A DNA stretch of 64,000 nt, from assembly GCA_031310005.1 (NCBI GenBank), contig CM062383.1:2294001-2358000 (forward strand). The letters run 5' to 3'. The position numbers were made by a program, and so were the translations under genes. This DNA is from Dactylellina haptotyla. Taxonomy: Eukaryota > Ascomycota > Orbiliomycetes > Orbiliales > Orbiliaceae. Below are positions 12,752-24,233 of the stretch, in pieces. The stretch's first letter is position 1. Each line of letters opens with the position of its first letter. Under the pieces are notes generated by a model. It was given only the letters and a program-made list of their open reading frames with translations. It had not been told where the DNA came from and made no database searches.

Positions 12752-13396
12752 TCAAGGATCCCCCTCCATCTTAAGCCGTTCAATCCTCTTCACCTTCCCG
12801 ATAACACTCCACGACGTCCCGAGAGGATAGTCCATCATCGGGATGGAAAACTGCTCGCATCTGATGTAAAACGGTTCCGGGCTCGCTCCTTCCTTCATTA
12901 CCCTACCATTCAACGCGACGGTGGTTATCACATTGACTAACGCTCCCACACTCATGCCGTTCTGTATCTTGAATGACGGCGAGAAGATAGACTTGTTCAC
13001 CCGACAACTCAAATGAAGTGTTCTAGTCCCTGTATCTGGGGAATCATTGATAAATTTCAAATCTAGGAACTTGGACTTTGAAATATCGGTGTAGCTGGTG
13101 CGCTGTCTTCCTCGGGAAAACCAGGAATACAGTAGGTACGATGATGTTCCTGTGGCGCTGACCCTATAAACGAGCCGTGCAGTTCCGGATCCTCGGAGGA
13201 ATAAATGGAGACCGAACTGGTCATATAGCTTGACGGTGAGAGAAGGGCAGTCAAGGATAATGTCCTCCCAGCGCTTGTAAGCCACGCCCGCGCAAATGAG
13301 AAATGTTGAAGGCAGGTATGAGAGGATTTGAATCTGAAGTTCATTTGGTAGTGAGGTGATATTAGCACACGGGCCTTGAGGTTCGGTATCCACCAT
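12752..13396 (-). CDS. F-box protein
   Basis: A single-exon frame of 214 aa. Residues ~12-50 fit the F-box pattern: ITSLPNELQIQILSYLP, then CAGVAYKRWEDIILDCPSL. F-box proteins bind Skp1 and recruit targets to SCF ubiquitin ligases. The rest of the protein shows no WD40, LRR or Kelch repeats, so the substrate-binding part is of unknown type. Fungi carry many such lineage-specific F-box genes. The start ATG follows a leader rich in A/G and leaves five residues before the conserved region. Confidence 0.75.
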   Translation of the reverse strand: MVDTEPQGPCANITSLPNELQIQILSYLPSTFLICAGVAYKRWEDIILDCPSLTVKLYDQFGLHLFLRGSGTARLVYRVSATGTSSYLLYSWFSRGRQRTSYTDISKSKFLDLKFINDSPDTGTRTLHLSCRVNKSIFSPSFKIQNGMSVGALVNVITTVALNGRVMKEGASPEPFYIRCEQFSIPMMDYPLGTSWSVIGKVKRIERLKMEGDP

Positions 13397-13699
13397 CTTT
13401 TACATGGGGAGGAAGAATCCTGTTTGTTACAATCTTGTGTGCAGGGTTGAGATCGAGTTTCCCGGTACTGATCCCATGATCCTGGGTTTTATATCACCTC
13501 CTCACTCCCAGATCTCACAGTGTTGTGCGACATTGGCCGCCAAGCGCTACCAATATCCGCACATATAAAAGGAGTTTTAATTACGAAGATTTCTATAGTC
13601 AATTCAAACTTTAAAGAAACAATACAAGGTAGTGAAAACCGGAACAACAAATGATATGCCAAAAACAAATTGATACAGCTGACTGAAATACGAAGCTAA
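13397..13699. other. Intergenic, F-box promoter and protease 3' flank
   Basis: No coding frame of interest. A TATATAAAAGGA-like stretch lies near 13562-13572. Confidence 0.4.
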
Positions 13700-16600
13700 T
13701 CACCAGAATGGTTTCAACGGCGCTTCGTCCGCATGTAGCCTCTCACAGACCTGACCTGACCCGACCCCAGGTATTTTAGCTATAGCGTTACCCGCACACC
13801 CAGTCGAATCTTCTTGTATCCCAAACCAATACTCAAACTCAAATATTTCATCTTGCGAAAAATTAAGCTGCGAAGGTTTCCGCGTAAACCCATTATTAGT
13901 CCACCTATCTTGCCCACCGCAGCCGTCGAACGCTGCAGCGATAATGGTATTCGCTTCATCCCCTGCGCCCCAGCCGTAACCCCAGACAGTATACGTCATT
14001 TCACCTTCCACATGAATCTCCGCGTCCATGTATCTACATTTAAACTTGGGGAAATCTTTCTTGGGTAGTCGCACTTTCAAGGGTTGCACTGTATATTTGA
14101 CCCCTTTGTGATCACCTTCGCCACCTGCCTTGAAATTCATCGGATTATCGGAGCTGTCACACTGATCTAGTATACGATCTCTCAGTGCATAAATGCAGTC
14201 ATCTCTGGTTGAAGTGTATTTTAGGAGTTCTGGCGGCCAGGAAGCACTAAGTCGAAGTTGATTAGGATCCTGCCCATCGACCTCGATATCCGTTTCGCTA
14301 TCTTTATGCGAACCTCTCGCTGGTGTTTCTTGGGAGAATGTTCCACTCTTCAGCCCATCCGGTGTACCAACTGCAGCTATGAGATCGGTACAGAAAGATT
14401 GTACGAAGCGCTCAGCAAAATTACGGTCGACGTATTTAGTTGTTTGCTTCTTCAAATCGAAGCAGTTGATGATGTCTGGTTTTTCCTCTGGTGGGGGTTC
14501 GTCCTTGCTGGTAACCGCACTATCAGCTGCAGTAGTAGTGCTGGTAGTTTCCACATTTGAATCCGAAGTTAAAGTTGGAGTCGCTGGCGCGGGTGTTCGT
14601 TCAACCGTGGAACGTTCATTCCCGTTTGCCCGTGCTTTTTTAGCCCCAGTGCTAGGCTTATCGCTGGTTACGAGACTGGTTTTATCGCTGGATTTTGGGT
14701 CCGAGGATTCGGCTTCCTTAGCTGTAGTTGTCCCGTTTGGCTCCAACCATACTGTTGAGAAATACGTTTCCGCATCATATGTGGTATACTCTGGGCTCAG
14801 GAGTTTGACAAGTTTGGTATTGGTCGCGGTGACCCATACGACATCAGAAGGCGGACTCCTCGTTGCTCCTCCAACAGGCTCGTCGAGTCCAGGATCTTCA
14901 GGGTCGAATCCAGGATCTTCAGGATCCAATTCTGGGTCTTCGCCTTCGAATCCATCTTCTGTTGGAAAGGGCTCTTCTTCTTCTTCTGTGGGGGTAGGGG
15001 CAGGCTTTTTCGTTGGAGTGGGCGATGGCTTCTTGACGCAATCCTCACCGTTTGCTCGTTTACAAACGGGGGTGTCTCGTTTTGAGTAGCCGGACCATAT
15101 CACTTTTGGTGCGTCTGGGTCTATATGCCCATCTTTCACGGCCCTTGGATGAGCGATGTCTAGTAACCTCTTAAGTGCGGATTCGGCGTCTGAGGCGGAT
15201 CCATCGGATAAGTAGTTGGCCAAGACGGCAGAGGTGAGCGCCGTTGCTGTCATAAATATGTTAGCGGTGATCAGGTACCCGAAGAGCTATTAGACTTACA
15301 GAATGAAGTTCCTCCAGCGAGCTGATAACCAATGTTGGATGCGATCTTGATCCGCCATGCCGGGGCGTGGATTTTGACGAAATCGGCATCCTGATAGATA
15401 CCATTTCCATCAGGATCAACTCCTCCTACTACTACCATATTATCCGTCTTCTCAGCTTCCCTCATTGGCCATGAGTGATCAGCTTGTTCGCCCTAAACCC
15501 AGGAAATCTTGTCAGTATATTTTAGGACCGTCATTCGAATATTTTCAACAAACCCATTCGGTAACCCCAGAAGCCGCAACGATAACTACATTCTTCAGCT
15601 TCTTGAACTCATCCCAAACCTCACCCAAGGCATTTATAATCTTCTGCCTAGCCTCGTCAGGCTCTCTAAAATACCCAGCGCTCATAGACAGGTTAATGAC
15701 AACATTGGAGGCCTTATTGTTGGCTTGAATATGATCGTAGAGCCGTGCCAATGCGTCTAGGTAGAGCACCTCACTACTCTTCCCGTCTCTATCCAGGCAT
15801 GCAATCATAACGGCATGTGCATTCCGGGCGATTCCTGTCACTTTCCCGATAACCAAGCCTGCGACACTGCTCCCATGGCTGAATCGAAGGCTGTGGTCGA
15901 TATCGCGGTGCAAATTGGTTTCCGGAGCACCCGGCCCTGAAAAAATCACTTCGATACGGCCGTCATCTTTGGGATGTTGGAATTCCTATTCAAACTACAC
16001 ATTAGCGATTCGATCGTATCTATAATCGGGGAGGAAGAGTGGATTGTGCTTACGGGGTGGTTGATATTGATACCAGTATCAACGAAGTAGACTGTAACGC
16101 CTTTGCCTTCAGATGAATGGTAGACCCACTTATCAGGAGGACTGGACACATCTTTGGGACCAGTGGCGATAATCAATCTTTCCTGGCGCTGGTTGACGTT
16201 GTCGTCAACTACGTAGTCTCCGCCCGAGTAAGCCGTATATAGTGCTTCTCGCATCCTTTCATAATCTGCATCCATATCGATCTTTGCACATAAATGAGAT
16301 TAGTCATTCTCAGTTTCTGTTTTATTTTAATGCGAGAAGACTCTAAATCTGCGGGAGAAGAGACTTACTATATCACTGTGCGCCTTGACTAGATCATTCT
16401 TCTTTCCCTCGGTCGTATTGACTGTGAAGAAAAAAGTTCCGAATTTTGTACTTTCGTAGTGGTACTGCCAGTCAAAAGGCTTTGGGGCGGCGACTTTCCC
16501 TATTGCATCATCGAGCGCCTTGATTTCGGGTCCTTTATGTCTTGCGTCGGGTTTGAGTATCAATATCCACGGGGTTGAGAAGTCTGAAGCACCAGTCGGA

Positions 16601-16701
16601 CTGGATGGCGGTGCAGCTAAAACAAGGGATACCTTAAGTACAGTGAACAGAAAGACTGTTAGAATAAAGCTATGGCGATGTCTGGTGCCACTATTTTGCA
16701 T
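13700..16701 (-). CDS. Secreted subtilisin-like serine protease (S8) with long Cys-containing C-terminal extension
   Basis: Five exons (16701-16369, 16281-16054, 15985-15554, 15492-15300, 15246-13700) give 910 aa. A signal peptide ends near residue 30 (VLKVSLVLA), followed by an inhibitor-I9-like propeptide to ~110. The catalytic triad is visible: Asp179 (VYFVDTGI), His224 (HGSSVAG) and Ser394 (GGTSFSTA). At the place where S8 enzymes have AAGN, giving the oxyanion-hole Asn, this protein reads AASGVTEW, so activity is uncertain. Residues ~440-660 are a Pro/Thr/Ser/Glu-rich linker with DPEDPG repeats. The last ~240 residues form a Cys-containing module that resembles the upstream neighbour at 17832-18806. 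Likely extracellular; secreted subtilases are common virulence or nutrition factors in fungi. Confidence 0.85.
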
Positions 16702-17831
16702 TGTGAACGAATTCCGAAAAGGAAGAAATATTAAGAGCTGATCGAATTAAAACCACGCATGTATAGTAGATATGTTAAGGAAACGAAGTGTAATGCTTTC
16801 AGTTTTTAACGAGCTCCTAGTTAATATCTATGAGTATTGGTTGAAATATAAAATTTTGGAGAGATTGTGATTGTTATGATTAGTTTCGGTGTGCGGCCTC
16901 AAATTCATTCCTCTGACCGCTAAATATTGAATAAACCACGTGTGAACATTAAAATTTGCACATCAATAGCTGTTCTCACGATTCTTAAGTATCCAACGGT
17001 ACTATTTCTGTGCAACTTTGGCCCTCTAGATTATTGCTCTATGTGTTGGTTAGGGCGCGCTCAGCACGGACGTTTGGTCTTGCGAAACCAGTTGGGCTGT
17101 TCTAATAACGGGTTTCGGTAGTTGGGTATAACCACGCAGTTTCAGATGTCGTTCCAGCTATTTGTTTGCAGTGAATAAACTGAGTTGGATGCTACATTTG
17201 ACAGAGATCATTAAAGACGATGGGGTTTGCAACGTGTAGTTTTAGGCTTATTCGTTGTCTCTTAAACCGGACTATAACTTAGTCAGTTATCTGCAGTCTC
17301 AAAGCCCCTCTTTTGGTAAAATTGCTATTTATTATCTGGGTTGGTAGTTGCCGCAATAGGGTTATTCATCAGATAGAACGCTATTGGATACAATTATGTG
17401 AGGAAAGAGATAGTCTTGGAATTAAGATTCATTCTAGAGGGGTTATAAGAGCGGATATCTTATGATGATGTGGAGAATTTTGCGGGCCTAGCTTGCTGCA
17501 ACCGCCCATGGCCAGAACACATATAATCAGAATTGATCATATATCGCGTATATCATTGACGAATTATTCATTAAGCGAGTATATTTTACGCGTTATACTA
17601 GACAAATATATGTCGAGACGATTATAAATTTATTTACACAATCGTGATAATTATGAAAGGGCTGGTTATTTCAGAGCCTAGTTATCATCCTGAAATCATA
17701 TGTGATTTGTAGCCAAAAGAGGGCGCAAGGACCCATGGCAAGAAATGCGTTATACCAAAATTTGAGACTTATGATATTTTGATTGCAATATTCTGCTTAC
17801 CCGTAGATAATTAGGCCTTGTTTTAGAATTA
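16702..17831. other. AT-rich intergenic, 1.1 kb
   Basis: AT-rich sequence between the protease and its C-terminal-domain neighbour. Only short meaningless frames are present. No transposon ends or tRNA seen. It probably holds the protease promoter. Confidence 0.5.
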
Positions 17832-18806
17832 TTATACTGTAGCGGTAGCGTTGTCCCATGGATTACCATCCCCAACCTTAAGTAACCACCAAGTACCATC
17901 TTCCATTTTTATCCTACCTCCAGAGTATTTGGGGGAATCGAGACTCTCGCCCTCGGTGCAATCATCCCATATTCTCTGAAGTTGTTTTTTACATTCGTCT
18001 GTACCGGGCTTCGCATTGTCTAACCAAGTGACACCCATCTGATGTGTGGTGGTTTTTGAAACACCTTTCATTCGCTCGAAAGAAGCGGTTCCATCTTCCT
18101 GCATTGTATTTTGAAGCATCAATGCACAGAATTGATTTTGAACGGACGGGACAAGAGGCTCGCTAATCAAGCCTGGGACGTCAGGCTGGGTTGAGAGTCT
18201 GGGAATGCAAACCGGAACCCCAATTTTGGCAGGACTATCGGATGTCGCAGGGACTTCTATAGAACTGGTAGAGCCTGGAGTGGTTTTGGGAGTTCCGCAG
18301 TCGGTCTCAGTTACTGTTTTGAACTTGGTAACTGTTATTCCATTGTCAACTGGACAGTCGGTAGCATCGATGTCGTATGTTTTCGTCACGTAGACGACCT
18401 CTGAAGTATCTGGGACGATCTTTTCAAGGACAGTTTTCGTAATTGTGCTCGCCCACGAAATTGGCTCAAGAGAGTCGGTTTCTGGCTCCTCATCAAATTC
18501 TCCAGGGCCATTTTCTTCTAGGGTAGGAGAAGGCTTCTTTCGATCTGGTGATGTCCCTACTACGTGCGATGATGATGTTTTTCTCGTATTTGGAGCATCT
18601 TTTGCAGTAAATGTTGTTACTGGGGAATCAACGGAGACGAGGCTTGTGGCTCGACTTGACGTGACGGTATTAAGCGATTTAGAAGAAGTGGGATCTGCTG
18701 CAAGTGCTCGGTTCCAGGGTGTGATAATAGAGTATATGATGGAAAATACTATCAACCGCCTGGCAAATGAGAAAGCTGTTATTGGGCTTCTAGACCTGGT
18801 GGACAT
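17832..18806 (-). CDS. Secreted protein with Thr/Ser-rich stalk and Cys domain related to the neighbouring protease tail
   Basis: A single frame of 324 aa. The N-terminus has an Arg-rich start and a hydrophobic segment (LIVFSIIYSIITPW) followed by ALAADP, a plausible signal peptide. Residues ~40-200 are Ser/Thr/Pro-rich with ITKTVLEKIV and VVYVTKTYD motifs, as in fungal wall or secreted proteins. The C-terminal ~125 residues hold CIPRL, then NQFCALML, then CKKQLQRIWDDC. This C...FC...C-x7-I-x2-DC arrangement parallels the end of the S8 protease encoded downstream on the same strand (CFDLKK, QSFCTDL, CIYALRDRILDQC). No protease domain is present. Function unknown; the shared tail suggests a duplicated or domain-shuffled pair. 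Confidence 0.7.
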   Translation of the reverse strand: MSTRSRSPITAFSFARRLIVFSIIYSIITPWNRALAADPTSSKSLNTVTSSRATSLVSVDSPVTTFTAKDAPNTRKTSSSHVVGTSPDRKKPSPTLEENGPGEFDEEPETDSLEPISWASTITKTVLEKIVPDTSEVVYVTKTYDIDATDCPVDNGITVTKFKTVTETDCGTPKTTPGSTSSIEVPATSDSPAKIGVPVCIPRLSTQPDVPGLISEPLVPSVQNQFCALMLQNTMQEDGTASFERMKGVSKTTTHQMGVTWLDNAKPGTDECKKQLQRIWDDCTEGESLDSPKYSGGRIKMEDGTWWLLKVGDGNPWDNATATV

Positions 18807-19401
18807 TTTAAGTCGGGAGGCTTAAGATGTAAAGAATCAAGTTCAAGTTCAATCTAAAATAGACTCGAAAACACTGTATCAACAATAGCGAAAGCATATA
18901 TTTCTAGATATATTGTTGAATACCAGCATGCAGAAAGAAGTAAGCCCGATTCAAACAAACCTACACTAAAATCCGGATAGATTCCGTGATAAAGAGAGAA
19001 CATCAAAAGTATTCGAATACTTGCCGTAAACGATGATCCAACTCTCAACCCCCAGTTCTGGTATCAGAAACTTTTTTGTTGTGGAAAGGAACTGTCTGTA
19101 TTGCCTGTACAGGGTACCTAATTGTAGCATCGCCCAACTTAGTTCAATATGGATCACAATGCTAAAAATACGGTAACTAGCCACTGGGACGGGCACAATC
19201 CAACTTGAAAAATACACCATCGGTTGTTATTGTTGTGTTGTACCGTTGCATAAAGTGGTTTCTGTTACACAACTAAAAAAAGCAAAAGGAATATGCGCCA
19301 GGAACCAGCGACCCAAAAAAAAAAAATTTGTTCGCGAAGAATAGTCCGACTAACCTCCAACAACCCCAAAGCTCAACGTTACCACCGCGTAGAGAACAGC
19401 G
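18807..19401. other. Intergenic, divergent promoter region
   Basis: Lies between the divergent starts of the secreted protein and DRS1. It contains A-rich runs near 19275-19325 just before the DRS1 start. No further gene seen. Confidence 0.5.
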
Positions 19402-21992
19402 ATGGCAAAGCAAAAAAAGAAGGAGACGCTCTCCAAGCCATTACCGTCAAAAGTGACAATCAAGGGCAAAGCTTCGCCACCCCCTACGAAGAAGGCACGC
19501 CAACAGGACGACTTTGTTCTTACCATCTCGGATTCTGACGCTATACCCGATGACGAATCGGACACCGATGCGCCTACGGACGATGAGGCCCCTGCGCCCG
19601 AATCAGAAAGGCTCCCGGTAATATCTAAGAGTCAGGGTGAGGAGCAGCGTGGGAAAAAGCGAAAACGCGACACTGAGCAATCTAATGGCGCCAATGGAAA
19701 CGCTTCGAAGAAGCATCAGACGAAGAAGGACGAAGACATTGATTCGGACTTTGACTTCCAGATTGGAGATCTAGATGACAATGGAGTGGACGAAGTTGAA
19801 GGCTGGGGATTCGAGGGAGCTAGGTCAGGCATGAATGAGGGGAAGAAGGGAGTGGATATCGACGAGCTCATCAGTAAACGAATGGCTAAGCACGGCAAAT
19901 CGAAGGCGCAGGATTCTGACGAAGAAGATGGCTCGGATCAAGAAGAGGTGGATGAGGAGGATGAAGACGAGGATATGGGAGACGATAGTGCTGATGAGGC
20001 AGACGAGGAAGGGAAGGATCTGGTTGGCAAGCTGTTGGAAGGCGAAGAGGACTCGGAAACAGAATTCGGCGCAGGAGCTTCTGAGGACGACGAAGAAGAA
20101 GAGGAGAAGGAAGAGAATGGAGAGCTTGGGTCAGAATCAGACTCGGAACAAGGGGAAGATGAAGAGGATGCCTCCGACTCCGACTCCGTTCTGTCTGAGG
20201 TTGCTCACCCAGACGACGGTGCCTCGTCGGACTCTGAGAGCGAATCTGAAACCGAAGCAACCCGCCTCGCAAAAGCCAACTTCTTCGCCCCAGCGAACGA
20301 CCACCCAACTACATCTACCACCACGACGTTTCAGCAAATGAACCTGTCACGCCCCATTCTCCGTGGCTTAGGCCACATCAACTTTACAACTCCCACGGCT
20401 ATCCAATCCCGTACAATCCCCATTGCGCTCCTCGGCCGCGACATAGTTGGTGGAGCTGTTACGGGTTCTGGTAAAACTGCTGCCTATATGGTCCCAATCC
20501 TCGAGCGCCTCCTGTACCGTCCTAAAAAGGTCCCACAGACCCGTGTTGTAGTTCTCACTCCAACCCGTGAACTTGCGATCCAGGTACACTCCGTGGCTGT
20601 GAAGCTGGCGGCGTTCACAGATATCAAGTTCTCGCTGGCGGTGGGTGGTCTATCCCTTAAGGGACAGGAGGCGGAGTTGCGACAGCGGCCGGATATCGTA
20701 ATAGCTACGCCTGGTCGTTTTATCGATCACATGAGAAACTCAGCTAGCTTCCACACTGACGGTATTGAGATCTTGGTTCTCGATGAGGCCGATCGAATGC
20801 TTGAAGACGGTTTCGCCGATGAACTCGATGAAATCTTGAAGACACTGCCTAAGAGTCGGCAAACCATGTTGTTCTCTGCAACGATGACGGATAGCGTTGA
20901 TAAGCTTGTCCGCGTTGGTATGCAGAAGCCTGTCAGGCTTCTGATTGATTCTAAGAAATCGCAAGTCTCAACTTTAACGCAGGAATTCATTCGTATACGC
21001 CCAGGTAGAGAAGGAGGAAGATTGGCAATGCTGATATTACTCGTGACCGAGTTATATAAATCTCGTTGCATTATATTCTTTAGGAGTAAAGTTTATGCGC
21101 ATCGGGTGAGGATCATGTTTGGGCTTCTGGGACTCAAAGCCGCCGAACTCCACGGCAGCTTGAGTCAAGAACAGGTATGAAATATTCAGAAATGTTTCTA
21201 GTTGACAGTTACTAACATATTTGGGATGGCTAGCGTATAAAAGCTGTTGAGCAGTTCCGTGATGGTACAGTAGACTTTCTGTTAGCCACGGATCTCGCCT
21301 CTCGTGGTCTGGATATCAAGAATGTGTCTTATGTCATCAACTTCGAATTGCCACAATCGCATGAAATCTATACCCATCGTGTTGGTCGTACTGCCAGAGC
21401 AGGACGATCAGGACGAGCTATCACGCTTGCTGCCGAAGCAGATAGAAAGATTGTCAAGAAGGCAATCAAAGCCGGCCAGGAAAGTGGGAAGGTCGTTTCA
21501 AGGACGCTTGATGTGGCGAAGGTCGACGAATTGACAGAGAAGCTACAGGGTATGGAGGAAGATGTGGAAGCTATCCTGGAGGATGAAAAGGAAGAGAAGC
21601 AGCTCATACAGGCTGAGATGCAGGTTAGGAAGGGAGAGAACCTGATCAAATATGAAGATGAAATCAACTCACGACCTCGAAGAACATGGTTTGAGACCGA
21701 GAAGGATAAGAAGAAGGCGAAAGAAGCCGGAAGTGCCGAGTTGAATGGCATTAGTGTGGAGAAGAAGAAGATGAAGCTGAGTGGAAAGATGAAGAAGAAA
21801 CTGGAGAGTAAGGATGATATGAAAGATGACGGAGTTAGGATATTCAAGAAGACGAAAGCTATCAGAGATGAGGCTAGTAAGCGAGGCGTGAAGCCGAGCA
21901 ATCTTTCGAAAAAGAAGATGAAGGCGAATGGCTTGGCTGGGAAGGGCGGAAAGAAGTTCGCGCAGAAGATGGGCAAGGGCAAGAAGAAGTAG
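19402..21992 (+). CDS. DRS1: DEAD-box RNA helicase Drs1 (DDX27), ribosome biogenesis
   Basis: Exons 19402-21174 and 21234-21992 join as SLSQEQ to RIKAVEQ, giving 843 aa. The 59-nt intron has a perfect ACTAAC branch site. Residues 1-~300 are an acidic, Lys/Glu/Asp/Ser-rich tail with nuclear signals. The helicase core shows the Q motif region ([12 protein letters not shown]), motif [17 protein letters not shown], motif [36 protein letters not shown] and [13 protein letters not shown]. The C-terminus is Lys-rich ([14 protein letters not shown]). This order and the acidic N-tail match nucleolar Drs1/DDX27, needed for 60S subunit assembly. The start ATG begins MAKQKKKE. Confidence 0.95.
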
Positions 21993-22181
21993 TACTATTT
22001 CCTAGCTATTATCATGTAATATATGTACATTCAGCGTTCCAAAATATACCGCGGCATATTTACGGCAGTTTAAGAGAGATTCACACAAAAGTGATAGCGT
22101 AACGAGAACCTACTAAGCAACTCTTCATCAAGATAAAACCGAGATAGCAGAAATCTGAAAGAAATTTGTATTTGTAGCTAA

Positions 22182-22570
22182 TTAAGGTAGCTCGAAGACA
22201 CAAAGAACGCTATGGCGTGGATAGGGAGAAGATTGGATGTAAATGGTGTTGCTAGTGTCTAGAAATATTAGCATATTTAAGATAAATATTAATAGAGATA
22301 TGACTAAACTACTTACCCTCCATAGAAAAAAAGAGAACCGGAATAAAGTTCTTTCCACATTTGCAATCTTCGCTAAGAAACGGATGGTGGACAGAAGGGC
22401 GAGGAAACTATTATTCACATGATAGCACAGCCGTACAAACTGACCCCACGAGGTGGGCCACCTTTGGTCATGTTTGTTTGTGCGGTATCGAGAGGGTTGC
22501 TGCTGGGGGAGGAAGAAACGCCAATAGTCCCAGTGGTGACAATTTTGATAGAGGTCGTTGGAGGATCCAT
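22182..22570 (-). CDS. Possible small three-exon gene, unrecognised
   Basis: A tentative model: ATG at 22570 (MDPPTTSIKIVTTGTIG), a first exon ending near 22418 before GTGAAT, a middle exon starting after TTAG with EDCKCGKNFIP and ending at a GTAAGT donor, and a last exon after TTTCTAG ending at TAA 22182-22184. The joins keep frame and all sites are GT-AG. The first exon contains NPLDTAQTNMTKGGPPRG. No family is recognised and no expression evidence is visible. It may equally be non-coding sequence next to DRS1. Confidence 0.25.
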
Positions 22571-23060
22571 TTTGCAAGGAGTTTCAAGGTTTAGTCTTAG
22601 ATAACTGCCGTTGAGTAGGATTAATAACAATTTAATTTGATAAATGGCTCAGCAACTGACCTAGAGTTTGAGAGGATGAAGCAGTGGTTGTATTTGGAAT
22701 GAGGGATCGCAAAGTGAAGATGTAAAGTTCAAGTTGATATTAAGTCGCTAAGTTCTTTGGAACCTATATATATAAGCAAAAATTTGACGTCGGGGCTTTA
22801 GGAGTGAGGCTGCGAATCATAAGAAGCGAAGCTGTGATTGGATTCCGACCCTCTGTGCCATAGAGAGATTGGCTTCATACATATAAACGTCCGTCTCAAC
22901 CCTCTAGCCAGAATATCGCACGCTTACGTGATATATTGCACATTACAACGAATAAACTGAAGGTAGTTCCCAATACCCCATGCCATCAAGGCCCAAGTAT
23001 CCAAACTTCTATTTTCATTCAAAAAAGGTATTAACATGCCCTATCCACCTTGAAAGCAAT
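22571..23060. other. Intergenic
   Basis: AT-rich; a TATATATATAAG stretch at ~22767 may be a core promoter for the candidate small gene. Nothing else seen. Confidence 0.35.
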
Positions 23061-23516
23061 TTAATATGATTCAAAGAATTTGAAATCATAACCGAAATCT
23101 TCATAATTGAAGCCCTCCCCGTCTTTCACATGATGGGACCCATCCCATCTTCTCTTCCTCCTTTTATGTTCTGTCCTCGGCGGTGCGGAACCGCCCTTGT
23201 ACAAAACAAAATATAGCACCTCGTTATGTGATAGGAAGTAGTGGTCGCACTTGAGATCCGCACCGTCGTTTTCGAATTCGCCTTCTCCATTCATATTCCA
23301 TGATACTGTAAACTTCTGGTCGGAAGAAAGGCTTCCAACCGTGTAGAGAAGTTCCCCAGCTGATTTTACCCAGCCGTTGGCGGAATCTTCAGGGGAGACA
23401 GCACTGCCATCGACACCATCTAGCCATTTGCCGCTGTGGTTTGGGGGGTCCCACTTTTTGAGGAAGAACCGGTCGCCGGTTTTATTTATGACCGAGATGT
23501 TGATTTGGTCGGGCAT
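23061..23516 (-). CDS. Small single-exon protein, likely beta-sandwich, unknown function
   Basis: 151 aa, no signal peptide, no intron. Alternating hydrophobic patterns (INISVINKTGDRFFL, KFTVSWNMNGEGEF, VLYFVLYKGG) suggest a beta-rich fold, with GKW near residue 30 and a basic patch KRRKRRW before an aromatic acidic tail. The N-terminal pattern of a short strand, TGxxFF and GxW recalls small fungal lectin or lipid-binding sandwich proteins, but no family signature is complete, so I do not assign one. Isolated on the minus strand with about 500 bases of AT-rich flank on each side. Confidence 0.55.
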   Translation of the reverse strand: MPDQINISVINKTGDRFFLKKWDPPNHSGKWLDGVDGSAVSPEDSANGWVKSAGELLYTVGSLSSDQKFTVSWNMNGEGEFENDGADLKCDHYFLSHNEVLYFVLYKGGSAPPRTEHKRRKRRWDGSHHVKDGEGFNYEDFGYDFKFFESY

Positions 23517-24233
23517 TATTGTTGAATAGGATTATCAATAGTAAGGTATTGATTGAGGTTCCTCGAGTTTTATTATTGCGAGTGTTCGCAGGATATCTGA
23601 ATGTTAGAATATAGATAGAGGTATCGTAGGGTTCTCGCTGCTGGTACAGGGAAAATGGGGGCGAGTTATAGCTTATATATTATATGGTAGCTAATCCAGC
23701 CTCATAGCACTACGATAGCCTGAAAACGCGTCTAGTTCCTAAATTTAACGCAGTGGCTTTCAAGCTTTGGCACAGTTGGTATGAATTCCCAAAGAAGGTA
23801 ACCTTATTCAGCGGAATGATCCGCCCTCCGTCGGGCAACACGAACAGCCCATGGGGGAGACCGTCGCATCTAAGACCATGATTATGGTATAAACTGTGGG
23901 ACCCGGGTGGATAGTCAGTTTCAGAGGGTCCTATCAGGTCTCTTGTTGGTCGATGTCGATTTGCGCGTCTGCGGGATATACGACAAATGAGTTTACGAAC
24001 AGTCATATTGAGCTAAAACTGGTTTTAGATCCTAGCGTTTTGATTTGAAAAAGAAGGTGAGAAGGTTTGTGAAGATATACATAGGAGTGGCACGGTTGAC
24101 AGCACTGCTGCACCGTACTATGGGATTATATATTATTATAAGTTATACACTAATTTCAAACGCCACCATATAAACGCCACTTGAAACACCAGACAAGCAA
24201 CCAGCATCCATGGTATCATGATAATTAGCTGAC
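23517..24233. other. Intergenic with a doubtful 98-codon frame
   Basis: A minus-strand frame at 23710-24006 (98 codons, start MTVRKLICRISRRR) has no recognisable feature and weak composition, so it is not called. The rest shows nothing. Confidence 0.4.

Noticed and set aside
14379-15089. 236-codon plus-strand Ser/Gly/Val-rich frame
   Set aside because: Antisense to the Thr/Pro/Glu-rich linker of the S8 protease; composition is explained by that.
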